64,000 bases of DNA. Origin: Hemerocallis citrina. Its lineage: Eukaryota > Streptophyta > Magnoliopsida > Asparagales > Asphodelaceae. The notes under the pieces were generated by a model. It made no database searches, was not told where the DNA came from, and saw only the letters and a program-made list of their open reading frames with translations. Shown piece after piece: positions 21,506 to 31,342 of this stretch (its first letter is position 1; every line of letters begins with the position of its first letter). A program made the translations under genes and the position numbers. The DNA is taken from contig CM030360.1 of assembly GCA_017893485.1 (NCBI GenBank), forward strand, positions 3,832,467 to 3,896,466. Direction: 5' to 3'.

Positions 21506-22109
21506 TGATATGAGAAAAAACAGAATCAAATCGGGACCGTTCAAATTGGACAAAAATTTAAATATCTTAGGGGTAAAATAGTAATTTCCACTACAAACTG
21601 GTCCAAAAATGGGAATTGGGTTTTTTCCAAGCACAACAACCCAAAAATGGGCATTCCTTACTAGGTTAGGGTGACTACTCATTATAAATAAACACAGATC
21701 ATTTAAAGAGTTTGTTAAATTCATGATTATTACTAAGAGACAGTTTAAACTAAATCTTTTATCATAAGGGAATTTTAACTCTATTTCCTTTCTAAAAACA
21801 CCGGAAAGTAGAGATAAATGATTATCTCAAAACCGGTCCCAAAGATGACTATAAATCCTCACTACCCCCCTCAGAATCAGGTAATCAGTATCTTTCTCTA
21901 CAAAAGCTCTTTCATAATATTTCAGATTACTGACTTGAGCGTCGGAGGGTTCGCGTCGGGATCAATTCCGGTGTTTTGAACTTTTTGCAGGTCAGCGGCA
22001 ATGTTGAAAACGGTCAATATCAGCAAGTAGTAAAAAATGTTAGTTTTTATTGGTTCTAAAAGAAGTCACAAATCATCTGTTTGCTCCTGCAACAAAATTA
22101 GCAGGAACA
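21506..22109 (+). mobile_element. 3' LTR of Tat element B
   Basis: Starts TGATATGA and ends AGCAGGAACA. A TATAAAT lies at about 21850. It is near-identical to 14223-14825 and is followed by the same flank (CCAGGGTAGCCC). Thus LTR plus flank were duplicated together; this was not a second insertion. Confidence 0.75.
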
Positions 22110-23129
22110 CCAGGGTAGCCCATTTTTGTTGTAGTGGATGGAGGCTTGACAAAAATCAGCACTTTCACACTTTCTCCTACTTCCAGTTTAACAACTGACC
22201 CAATTATTCAATCGCTCGACTAATCAAACTCCAAATCGAAGTTCAAACAATATTTGGATGATACTAAAAAAAGAATATAATTCCTCCAAAATTAAAACCT
22301 TAAACCCTAATCTAAACAAACAATAGAGAACTCTAAACTAACCAGAGATTGTACATAAACCCAACTTCCATTCCAAATGTCTTATCTCAATTAATAACCA
22401 ATTCAAACTCCAAATCAACATTCAAACAAGATTTGCATTATATAAACAAGGTAAATATGTAATCACTCTAGGGGTAAATCACCCTACGAGTGGATAGGGT
22501 GATTATGCATAAATTAAAAACTAAATAAATTACGTAAAATAAAGAGATAGAGTTAGAGAAAGTAAACAGTGCAAGTACGCAGGACACAGCGATATAACAT
22601 GGTTCGACCCCCGGTCTACGTCCACACCACTTACTTGTAACAATTCTCTGCCAGAAGCGTTCCATAATACTTAAAACCCAGTACAATGAGTTCAAGGTAT
22701 TCAGGCCGAGAGACATATTACACCCACTATGCATAAGCACCGTAAAATCGCCTCTTATCGAAGCAAAAAAGAAAGAAAAATAGCATGATCGACATCTTAA
22801 CTAAGAAATTAAAAAAACGCACACACTCTTTTGGTCATTGATAAAGTATTGAGTTCAGAAGAATTAAAGTTGAAAATGATGAACAATACTCTGTGAATTC
22901 ACCTTTATTTATATTTATAGAGTGAGAAATAATTTCTTTCTAAAACAATGAAAAAGAAATACAAATTTTTTTTGTGTGCAAGTTGCGGTCGACTGCAATA
23001 ATGAGCAATCGAACCGTCAATCTCTCAGCCCGAAGTCAGAGAGGCTGATAGTTGACTGCATCAAGAATAAGTGAGATCGACTTTTAAGGACCGTCGACTG
23101 TGTATTATTGTGGTCGACAATACACAGTC
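22110..23129. other. Duplicated flank, unit B
   Basis: Counterpart of 14826-15809, with the same TGGTTCGACCCCCGG and - strand TATA (about 22905-22920). No gene is seen. Confidence 0.4.
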
Positions 23130-23555
23130 GCTCAGGGAATTGTGTCATCTGCAACCATGACAGGGAGATGGTGGACCACTTATTCATGACTTACCAATTT
23201 GCGATACAACTATAGGAGGATCTGTTGCTCAGATTTTGTATTTCTGTTCCTTTACCGGAGTCAGTTCACCCCATTTGTGGAACCTTGAGGGATGTCAATA
23301 TTTGCAAAGCAACATTGGTATTTGGAGGAGTGGGGAACAATATGGTTAGAAAAGAACAATAGAATATTTAGGCCTACATACAATCACCTTATGCATCAAC
23401 AACTATCATACATGATTAAAGCTAATATGATATTCATGTCTCAAACAGCAAGTTGGGAGGTGACAAAAAAGATTAAGAAGATGTATGCAGCGGGCACCAC
23501 TTCCATATATGAGGCAGACTTCCAAGATAGGATAGGGACACCAGATGGCGAGTGA
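23130..23555 (+). pseudogene. LINE ORF2 C-terminal remnant, unit B
   Basis: The readable frame 23292-23555 encodes 87 residues ending at TGA, with WLEKNNRIFR, the segment that follows the zinc finger in plant L1-type ORF2 proteins (compare WISWKERNHRIFR in the LINE at 28760-28800). The preceding zinc-finger part (CN-HDREMVDHLF) is in another frame. It is a dead fragment, older than the segmental duplication because unit A has it too. Confidence 0.65.
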
Positions 23556-23650
23556 TCCGCATGCGAAGCACCTTTGGCCACATACAGGTGTATGAGGTCT
23601 TTTTGACTGGGTCGGAGCAATCTCATGCCCTTTTTTTGTATTATATCTAT

Positions 23651-24058
23651 GGCCAAATTTTTAAAAAACCCCACTGAGTTTTGGGCCATTTTAAAAAAAC
23701 CGCACTAAGTTTTTTTTTATAAAAGAAACAACACAAAATTTCAAAAAACTCCACTGGATTAGTTAGGTTAGGGTTACGGTTAGGGTTAGTTTGGGGGGGG
23801 GGGGGGGGGGGTTATTTAAACATCTGATTAGTTAAGTGGTATTTTTTTAAACACAAATGAAAGATGAATGTGATTTTTTTAAACACAAATGACAGATGAA
23901 ACTGATTTTTTTAAACCCTACCCTAATCCAACCCTAACCCTAACTAACCCAGTGGAGTTTTTTAAAATTTTGTTTCGTTTTTTTTTTATATAAAAAAAAT
24001 TTAGTGCGGTTTTTTTTTAAATGGCCCAGAACTCGGTGCGGTTTTTTTAAATTTAGCC
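23651..24058. mobile_element. MULE-type MITE, unit B copy, 408 bp
   Basis: Same termini and the same 9-bp duplications TATATCTAT (23642-23650, 24059-24067) as 19415-19793. The middle holds GTTAGGTTAGGGTTACGG and a run of about 17 G (near 23797-23812) that unit A lacks; unit A has only GGGGG there. Confidence 0.85.
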
Positions 24059-24232
24059 TATATCTATGTATGTTATTGTATTTTAGGACATAGATTTCCA
24101 TTGTACAGAGGTGAGTTTTCCTTTTTTTTTTTTTTTTTTTTTTTTGCTGAAAATGAGTTTCATGATCAATTTGTTGGAGTTTATGAACATCGTACTTTTA
24201 CTTTTGGTTGTATATTTTGTTAAAAGTCTTAC

Positions 24233-25309
24233 CCCAAGATCTCTCCGTCGAAAGCCCCCAACCTTGTATGGATCAACCCGGATCTCTCCTCTCACTCTGC
24301 TGGCAAGGCTGCAGCTCTCTCCGTTTCACCCTCAGTTGCCCCCCCTCCCCCTCATCCTCCTTCGCCCCCCCTGCTTGCGGAGCCTATTCTCAGTTCTGCG
24401 TTGCCACCTACCATCTCCGTGGGTTCAGGTTGGCCACAATAGGAAGTGAACCCCTCTTATTCTTCGGACTGGGATAGGTTCCAAAAGCAGATTCATCTCC
24501 ATTCTCCATCTGTCTCAACGCCCAAACCTCCTCCATCTAAAGGTGGCAAAGCTGATCATCCTAAGGATGAAGATTGGATCGATCAAGATAACCTGTTGGA
24601 AGAAGAGGAAGCGGAACTGTGTCCAAATCCCCCATCCGATCAGGTAACTTTAGTTTTGTCTTCCTGCAGTTCTTTATCTTTTTTCCGTGAACTCTGCGTA
24701 GCATCATGTTGTAAGTTTCTATTTCGGTTTCTATTTAAAGCTTACTTCCATCCTTGGAAGATTTCTCGCTCCCCTTCCCCAGGGAATTATTTTCCCTTTC
24801 GCTCAGCGCCGACCTTGAGTACGCTGAGCGACTATCTCTCTAAACCCTCGGGTAGGGATGTTCAGTGTCTCGTTCTTCAACCCTCCTCGCCTCATAAGCG
24901 GGAGTTGTGTAGATCGATATCCACTACCAGTAAGGCTATCTTGCCGCCTCTGCCTTAGCTTATTGACTCAGTCGATAGGTGTCCATCAAAGAACAGTAGT
25001 GTTTCCCCCTCGTCCCTGGTTCCCCGAGAAGGGTTACCCTATTGTTTACTCCGTACCAGCGCCCGTCTCAGGTCTAAAGGTTATGGCCAGAGATCTCAGG
25101 GGGCCTGCGAGCACCTCCCTAGTCCTGATGGCAATCGCCCTCCCCTTGGATCCATCTTCTTCCCTCAATTTGATGCTTTTTCCAACGATGATATGTTGTC
25201 TATTTCCAACGATTTGGGATTCCGTTTAGGTTCCGACTGCTCTTCTGTGCTCGATTCGATCAGGCACAGAGAGTATCTTAGAGTTCTCGAGAACAATGGT
25301 TGCCAATGA
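24233..25309 (+). pseudogene. LINE ORF1, C-terminal part
   Basis: In one frame with two stops (TAG at 24440 and at 24956), the segment is Pro/Ser-rich, then acidic (DNLLEEEEAEL), and ends with LSISNDLGFRLGSDCSS and a short charged tail. It stops at TGA 25307-25309. The N-terminal part, where a nucleic-acid-binding domain would sit, is missing through 5' truncation. The stop overlaps the ORF2 start as ATGA. ORF1 of plant L1 elements is an RNA-binding gag-like protein; that role is inferred from position. Confidence 0.65.
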
Positions 25310-28300
25310 ATTGCATCTCCCGGAATATTATGGGGCTTAACTGCCCCAGTAAAAAAAGGGCTGTTTACGACCTTATTTCTTCTTCCAATTGTGATATTAT
25401 CTCCCTTCAAGAATCTAAAATCGAGTCGCCCTCCCACCTTACCTATCGATCTATCGGAGGATCCATTATCTCTAAATGGATTTCGCTAGATGCGGTTGGG
25501 TCTAGGGGAAACATCATGCTCGGTTTCAAGAAATCGGTTTTCTCGCTCATCGCGGTGAACCGACTGCACTTCTTCCTTATTGTCCAACTTTTCTGGACGG
25601 CACAAAACTGCACTATTAGTGTCATCTCTGTCTATGGTCCGTCCACTGCCGAAGGACGGCAACTTTTCTGGGACGAATTTCGCTCCCTTCAACCCTCCGC
25701 TGAGGGACTCTGTTTTATTTGTGGAGACTTTAATGTCACCAGATTCGCATCTGAAAGATCTTCCCCTTCGCAACTTGACGGGCAATCGTCTTGCTTTAAC
25801 GATTGTATCCATCAATTGCATCTCATTGACCTTCCTTTGAACGGTCGGGTCTTCACTTGGTCTAATCTTCGCCTTGTTCCTACTTTTGCCAAACTTGATC
25901 GTTTTCTAGTTTCTCAGAACTGGATCTCCCTTTTCCACAACTCTTTCTCTAAAGCGCTTCCCAATCCTTCCTCGGACCACACTCCTATCGCACTTTTCTC
26001 TCTTTTTCCTTTTCATCACCACCACAAGTTCAGATTCGAAAAACTTTGGTTACAAGACCAGTTGTTCGTGAACCTCATTCGGGAATGTCTCTCCTCTGTC
26101 TCTGGCTCATCAGGCCTTGGCAATATCTTTCTTAAACTTCACGCCATTAAGTTTGGATGTAAAATTTGGCATCGTGAAAGACAGCATAACACCAATTTCC
26201 TTAAAAAATACCTTTTGGCATCGATTGAATCCTTCGACAGGATGGAAGAACTGGGACCCTTACCCGACTCCTATCGATCAGAACGCCTCGCGTGTAAGAT
26301 CGATTATTCTGCCATCCTCCTGCAAGATCACTTGAAATGGGCCCAAAGAGCCAAGACCAAATGGCTTAAAGAAGGGGACGGGAACACTGCCTTTTTCCAC
26401 AACTTCGCCTCACATCGCCAATGCTGTAATTGGATCTCCTCGATTCTCCATAATGGCTGCGAGCTGGTCTCCAACCATGAGATTCATGGGGCCTTCCTAT
26501 CCTTTTATAAGGATCTCATCGGATTTCCCAAACGTCCTTCTATTGGTCTTGATTGGGACCGTCTTTACGGTCCCCCTTCACAGGTTTTAGACTCCCTAGA
26601 AGTTCCTTTCTCTATGGAGGAAATCAAAGCTGCAGTGTTCGCTCTAAAAAGCGACGTCGCGCCGGGTCCGGATGGCTTCCCGACCTTTTTCTTTCAAAAA
26701 TTTTGGCATCTGCTTAAGGATGACCTTTTCCAATTATTCTCTGATCTTCATCAAGGGACGTTCTTTTTCGATCGTATTAACTATGCTCATATAGTTCTGA
26801 TTCCTAAAGTTTTGGGAGCTAATACCGTCAATCAATTTCGGCCTATCAGTCTTATTAACACCACTTTCAAAATCATTATGAAAGTGCTTGCTGCTAGACT
26901 TGGTTCGGTCATTTCCCCCCTCATCGACCCGGCCCAATCTGGTTTCATCCGAGACCGTTTCATTCTGGACAGCGTGGCGTCCGCCCAGGAAATTATCTCT
27001 CATTGCCACCGCTCAAACTCTGAGGGTGTTCTCCTCAAACTTGACTTCCAAAAGGCTTACGATAATGTGAGTTGGGATTTCTTGATTAATATCCTGCTCC
27101 ATCGTGGCTTTGGGCCCAGGTGGATCGCTTGGATTCGATCCAGCCTATACTCAGGCACCTCTTCTATCATTGTTAATGGTAAGGAGGGTCATAAATTCAA
27201 AGTTTGTTGTGGCCTCCGACAAGGAGACCCTCTTTCTTCTCTATTACTCTCTCTAGTGGCTGATGTCTTCAGTAAACTCCTACGTAATGCTTGGGATGCG
27301 CAAATCATTCAGGGATTAGGTTCCTCCAACCAATTTCACGGGATCCTTAACCTTTAGTATGCAGATGACACGATCATCTTTCTCCAACCTAACTTTCACG
27401 CCCTTCGGAACCTCAAGCTGCTTCTGTATTGTTTTGAGCTTGCTTCGGGTCTCTCTATCAACTTTCACAAATCGTCGGTCCTTTGGTTGGGCGGTTCCCC
27501 AAATCGGCAGACTGAGATTGCTAATTTCTTCAATTGTCCAGTCGCTTCCTTCCCCATTACCTACCTAGGTATTCCCCTTAGATGGGGTAAACTCCATAAA
27601 TCTGACTAGAATCCTATGTTGGAGAAAGTTGAATCCAGGCTCAGTGTCTGGTCTGGTTAACTTCTTTCCAGTGGAGGACGTATTATTCTCCTTAACTCCG
27701 TGCTTTCTTCTATTCCACTTTAAATGATGTCTTTCTATTTTCTACCATCTTGGGTCATAAAGAGATTAGATCAAATTAGAAGTAACTTCTTCTGGTCGGG
27801 ATCCGCCTCTTTTAAACTGGGATCGCATCTCTACAACTGGGATCTAGTCTGCTCTTCTAAAGCTGCTGGAGGCCTTGGAGTTTTGAATCTCAGGCATCAC
27901 AACATCGCCTTACTAGGCAAATGGCTTTGGAGATTCTTAATTCTCGATCATCTCCCGTGGATCCAAAGCATTAAATCATACTTCTCACCAGCTCATCATT
28001 GGTGGGACCTTTCACTGCCTATCCATCGCAATGCTTCTCCATTCTGGAAGGGCGTCTGGAAAGCGATTCCTGCCTTCCTTTGCGGTATCTCCCATAAATG
28101 CCGAGTGGGATCCAGAACTAGATTCTGGACGGATCTCTGGATCGGTAACACGAAGCTTGCTTCTTCCTTCCCCCTCATCTATCAATCGGCCCTATTTCCG
28201 AGGGCTACGGTTGAAGACTCCTTCACTCTTCACCAATCTCTTAGATCATGGCTTATCCCTATCTCGGGCATTCTTCCGCAAAACAGCGTTTCTCAATTAG

Positions 28301-28950
28301 GCGACCTCCTGTCCTCCCTCAACGATTATGAGGGACCGCCGGTAGATGGTTACTCTTGGCGATGGAATTTGGCGGGGATCTTTTCGGTCAAATCCTTTTA
28401 CCAATTCCTAAACTTTAGAGGCATCCTCTCACCTTTTACCAAAATTATCTGGAACTCTTGTGCCCCGCTAAAGGCCAAAATCACGTCCTGGCTTGCTTTT
28501 AACAATAAACTTCTTACCGTCGAGATTCTCAATGAAAGAAACATGGCCTGGGGTCAGTTGTGCCCACTCTGCTCCACCTCTTTCGAGGACGTGGATCATC
28601 TTTTTGTGAATTGCGAATTCATTCGCCCCCTTTGGAAATTGTGCTCCCTTGCTTGGGAATTCAATCCTTTACCCTCCGCCCTCAGATCGGTTTATTCGAC
28701 TCTTCCTCCGTCCTTTAGGTTTCACAAATCTTGGTACTTATCGGTACACATCATTATCTGGATTTCTTGGAAGGAAAGGAACCATAGAATTTTCAGGCAT
28801 CGCGAGCTGCCCATTTCCTCTCTTATCGACGAATTATTTTTCCTGTTCGATTTCTGGGCTTCCTCCGTGACCAATGCAGCGAGGGAAGCACTTCAGAGTC
28901 ATAGATTACTCTCGGCCTTCAATTGCCTTACCAATCTCAACGCTCTTTAA
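25306..28950 (+). pseudogene. LINE ORF2: endonuclease, reverse transcriptase, zinc finger
   Basis: ATG at 25306 overlaps the ORF1 stop (ATGA). In the same frame to the TAA at 28948-28950 there are 1214 codons before the stop. The apurinic-type endonuclease has catalytic Glu36 (LQESK), GDFNV at residues 140-144 and a later SDHTP. Reverse transcriptase blocks follow: FRPISLIN, SGFIRDR, LKLDFQKAYD, GLRQGDPLS and YADD at residues 685-688. The C-terminus has WNSCAPLKAK and a CPLCSTSFEDVDHLF zinc finger. Four in-frame stops (27355, 27607, 27658, 27721) all fall in or after the YADD region, three of them TA(G/A) in place of likely sense codons. The copy is dead but young, as no frameshift is seen. 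Confidence 0.9.
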
Positions 28951-29939
28951 CTTTTGATGCTACTATTGTGTCATGATCTGTCTCTTCATGCTAGAATGTT
29001 TTCTGATTTATTGTTTTATCCTGGGTATTCTCATTGAGCTTATGCTTTCATTTATTTTTGCTTCGGGTCTGAGACCCTGGGATCTATTGGAAGATCCAGC
29101 ATTTTTGTTACTGGTGCGTTTTAGAGCTGTCTCTTGTTGCTTTTGACAGTTTACTTTTTGTTCTCTTTGCAGAATCTGTTCCCTGGCTTTATTCTATTTT
29201 GTATGTAACATTTTGCTTCTGTGATGGTGGGATACTCTGGCTGTGCATCTGATGCTTTCTCTTTCTCCCACAATTGTATATGAATGGTTATTATGGTTGG
29301 TGGCCTGTTGTTACCCTACTCCCCACCTTTAGGGGCGCTTATTTCATTTATGCTGTGTTCTGTTTCTCTGTGTTTTTCTTCCCTGCATCTTTGGTATGCT
29401 TTCTCGATTTTTTCCGAATGTGCATAAGGCCGTGCTTTCGGCGGGTTATAGTTTTGCCCCCTATCGCAGTTTGTCTGCGCGTTTCTTCTCGTCCTAAGGG
29501 ACTATGGTTTTGATTGGATCTCCTTGGCTGATCCGCGATCACGCCGGATGTGCGTGAGTGCGATCAGCCAACTGTATCTTAGCATCTGCAGCTATTTGTC
29601 GTCCGACGTGCGATGATTCAGTTGCGTCGTGTGGTTGTGTGTGGCCCACCGACTATCCTTCAGGATTGGATTGGATTGTGCTCTGGTAGTCCTCGTAGTG
29701 CCAGCCTCCTCCCGCTGCTGCCGAGCAGCGCTTTCTTGCAGCGTCGGTTGTCTACTGGATTTGAGCAACTGTCTTTGTTTGCTTCATTGTACTGTGTTAT
29801 CTAATTTTGTTTATTTGGATGGTCTTTTCTTTGGTTGTTTGAATGGTCTTTACTTCTTGTAAAGCTTTCTGTTGTACATTCTTTTATTATCAATATATTT
29901 TTGATATGGCTGGAGTCGAAAGGCTCTATCCGGTTCATC
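28951..29939 (+). other. LINE 3' untranslated region
   Basis: 989 bases without coding potential, T-rich, ending TATCCGGTTCATC before the A tract. It is unusually long for a LINE 3' UTR. Confidence 0.6.
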
Positions 29940-29953
29940 AAAAAAAAAAAAAA

Positions 29954-30462
29954 TCAGGCAGCACATCTCCCGAAACAAGCACCAACGTAAAGAAAATTGT
30001 AGAAGACTAGAACCCTAAAAAGTTGGGATCATATTTTGCATTAAGGGCCCAAAATATATCACCAATTAAGTTAAACCCTAAATGTCCTAATTAGCAACTA
30101 ACAAACCTAAACTAAATCAACCCATATTAATCACAACCCTAAAAACTTGGGATCCAAGTTTTGTCTCTTTCCTCTTCTTCTTCTTTTATTTTTTATTTTT
30201 AATCAAGTTTTGAAATCCGAAGAGATGACTTTTTTTGCTTTTCTGAAATATATTATTTTTCTAAAATCTCAAAAAAATAAAAAAAACTAAAAAAAAAATC
30301 TGTCACTTTCTTAGGGCCCGAATCTCACAATCTTAACAGGATCCGAGGCAGCCCGTTAGCCTTAATCAATCCTTGTCCATATTCTTAAAAAGGAAGGCGG
30401 TATAATTAACAAGTTAAATACACTAGATTAACAAGATAAAATTAACCATCTATAATCTATAT
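29954..30462. other. Flank after the LINE and spacer
   Basis: 29954-30046 continues the duplicated flank (matches 19955-20046). From 30047 to 30462 the DNA is AT-rich and I see nothing in it. Confidence 0.5.
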
Positions 30463-30640
30463 CTCTTATATTGTAATGCAAGAGTTGGAATTGTCATTTG
30501 TAGACATTCAATCTCGTGGATTGTCCGTGCATAATTAATATAAAAGAGATCTCAAGTTCGAATGTAGACTACATCAAAGATTTTACGTTTAAAAATATAT
30601 ATTTATTAAAACGTGCATTGTACGTATAAATTACTACTAA
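30463..30640 (+). mobile_element. Helitron-like non-autonomous element, copy 1
   Basis: Resembles 35643-35959 over its length (TTGTCATTTGTAGACATTCAA near the start and a GAGATCTCAAGTTCGA block). It ends with ACGTGC-ATT-GTACGT, which forms a hairpin, and ATAAATTACTACTAA before T. Helitrons end in a short hairpin and CTRR before T. The end here is degenerate (CTAC or CTAA). The 5' end is not fixed. Confidence 0.45.
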
Positions 30641-30663
30641 TCTCTAATCTCTAATCTCTAAAC

Positions 30664-31178
30664 TCTAATCTCTAATATTATAATGAGAGAAGGCCTTAGT
30701 GTCATTTGTCATTTTGTCATTCTACCAACATGTGCAACGCACATACATAACTAATATAAAATTAGGGGTGTAAAATGAACAGGACGGTCTGTCATCCGTC
30801 CGAGTCCGGCTTGAAAAATGATCCGACCGTGGACCGTCCGAACTGTTGTACGAACCGAATTCGAACAAATTATTAGGTCCGATTCTTTACCGAGCTCGAG
30901 CCGAATATAAGTCCGTCCGAGTATTATTGTGGTCCGATGCTTTATCGAACCGAGTCCGCACTATAAAAATTTTGTCCGACCTAGACCGAGCCGGACATAA
31001 GCCTGTCAGGTTAGAATTTCGGCCCGAGTTTGAACATATGGTTGTCCGATTCCGTCCGGTCCGATTTACAGCCCTATATAAAATGAGGTATCCAGTTCAA
31101 ATCTTCCATACATCAGAGTTTTTATTTTTATTTTTTGAAATTATTAAAACGGGCATCGTACGTGTAAATTACTTAGTA
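30664..31178 (+). mobile_element. Helitron-like element, copy 2, with nested hAT MITE
   Basis: Starts with TATTATAATGAGAG, as in 35645-35660. It has a hairpin ATGTGC-AAC-GCACAT with CTAA|T at 30751-30755, then continues after the nested MITE (30763-31076) and ends ACGGGC-ATC-GTACGT...TTACTTAGT at about 31150-31177. It is mosaic or two nested copies; boundaries are approximate. Confidence 0.4.
30763..31076. mobile_element. hAT-type MITE, 314 bp, 8-bp TSD TATAAAAT
   Basis: Terminal inverted repeats TAGGGGTGTAAA and, at the far end, TTTACAGCCCTA, with TATAAAAT on both sides (30755-30762 and 31077-31084). The interior is rich in GTCCGA and CGGAC words. The 8-bp duplication and TAGGG ends fit hAT elements. 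No protein is encoded. Confidence 0.8.
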
Positions 31179-31264
31179 TTAGTAATGTCATTAATATTAA
31201 GACACCAAATCCGAATCCCACTTTTGTCGGTTTCTGCAAACTTGGTCTCCAAGTTTTCCGCGTC

Positions 31265-31272
31265 TATATAAA
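31265..31272 (+). promoter_or_regulatory. TATA box of the ubiquitin-eL40-like gene
   Basis: TATATAAA, 70 bp upstream of the ATG at 31343, with an A-rich leader between. Spacing and sequence fit a plant core promoter. Confidence 0.65.
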
Positions 31273-31342
31273 GAGCGACAGTGCGTGAGCAAAATACACA
31301 CACAAAAAGAAGAAAAAAAAAAGAAAAAAAAAAGCAAAAAAA

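Larger units (their letters stand above)
24231..29953 (+). mobile_element. 5'-truncated L1-type LINE
   Basis: The element starts inside ORF1 at 24231 and ends in a 14-base A tract (29940-29953). The empty site is visible in unit A (19945-19955): the left flank ...AAAAGTCTT and the right flank TCAGGC are both recognised, with 7 bases of the site missing. No clear target duplication remains. It contains the ORF1 end, complete-length ORF2 with four stops, and a 3' UTR of nearly 1 kb. Confidence 0.85.

Noticed and set aside
13179..22109. LTRs at 14223 and 21506 as the two LTRs of one element
   Set aside because: Each is preceded by a purine tract and followed by the same flank, so both are 3' LTRs copied by segmental duplication.
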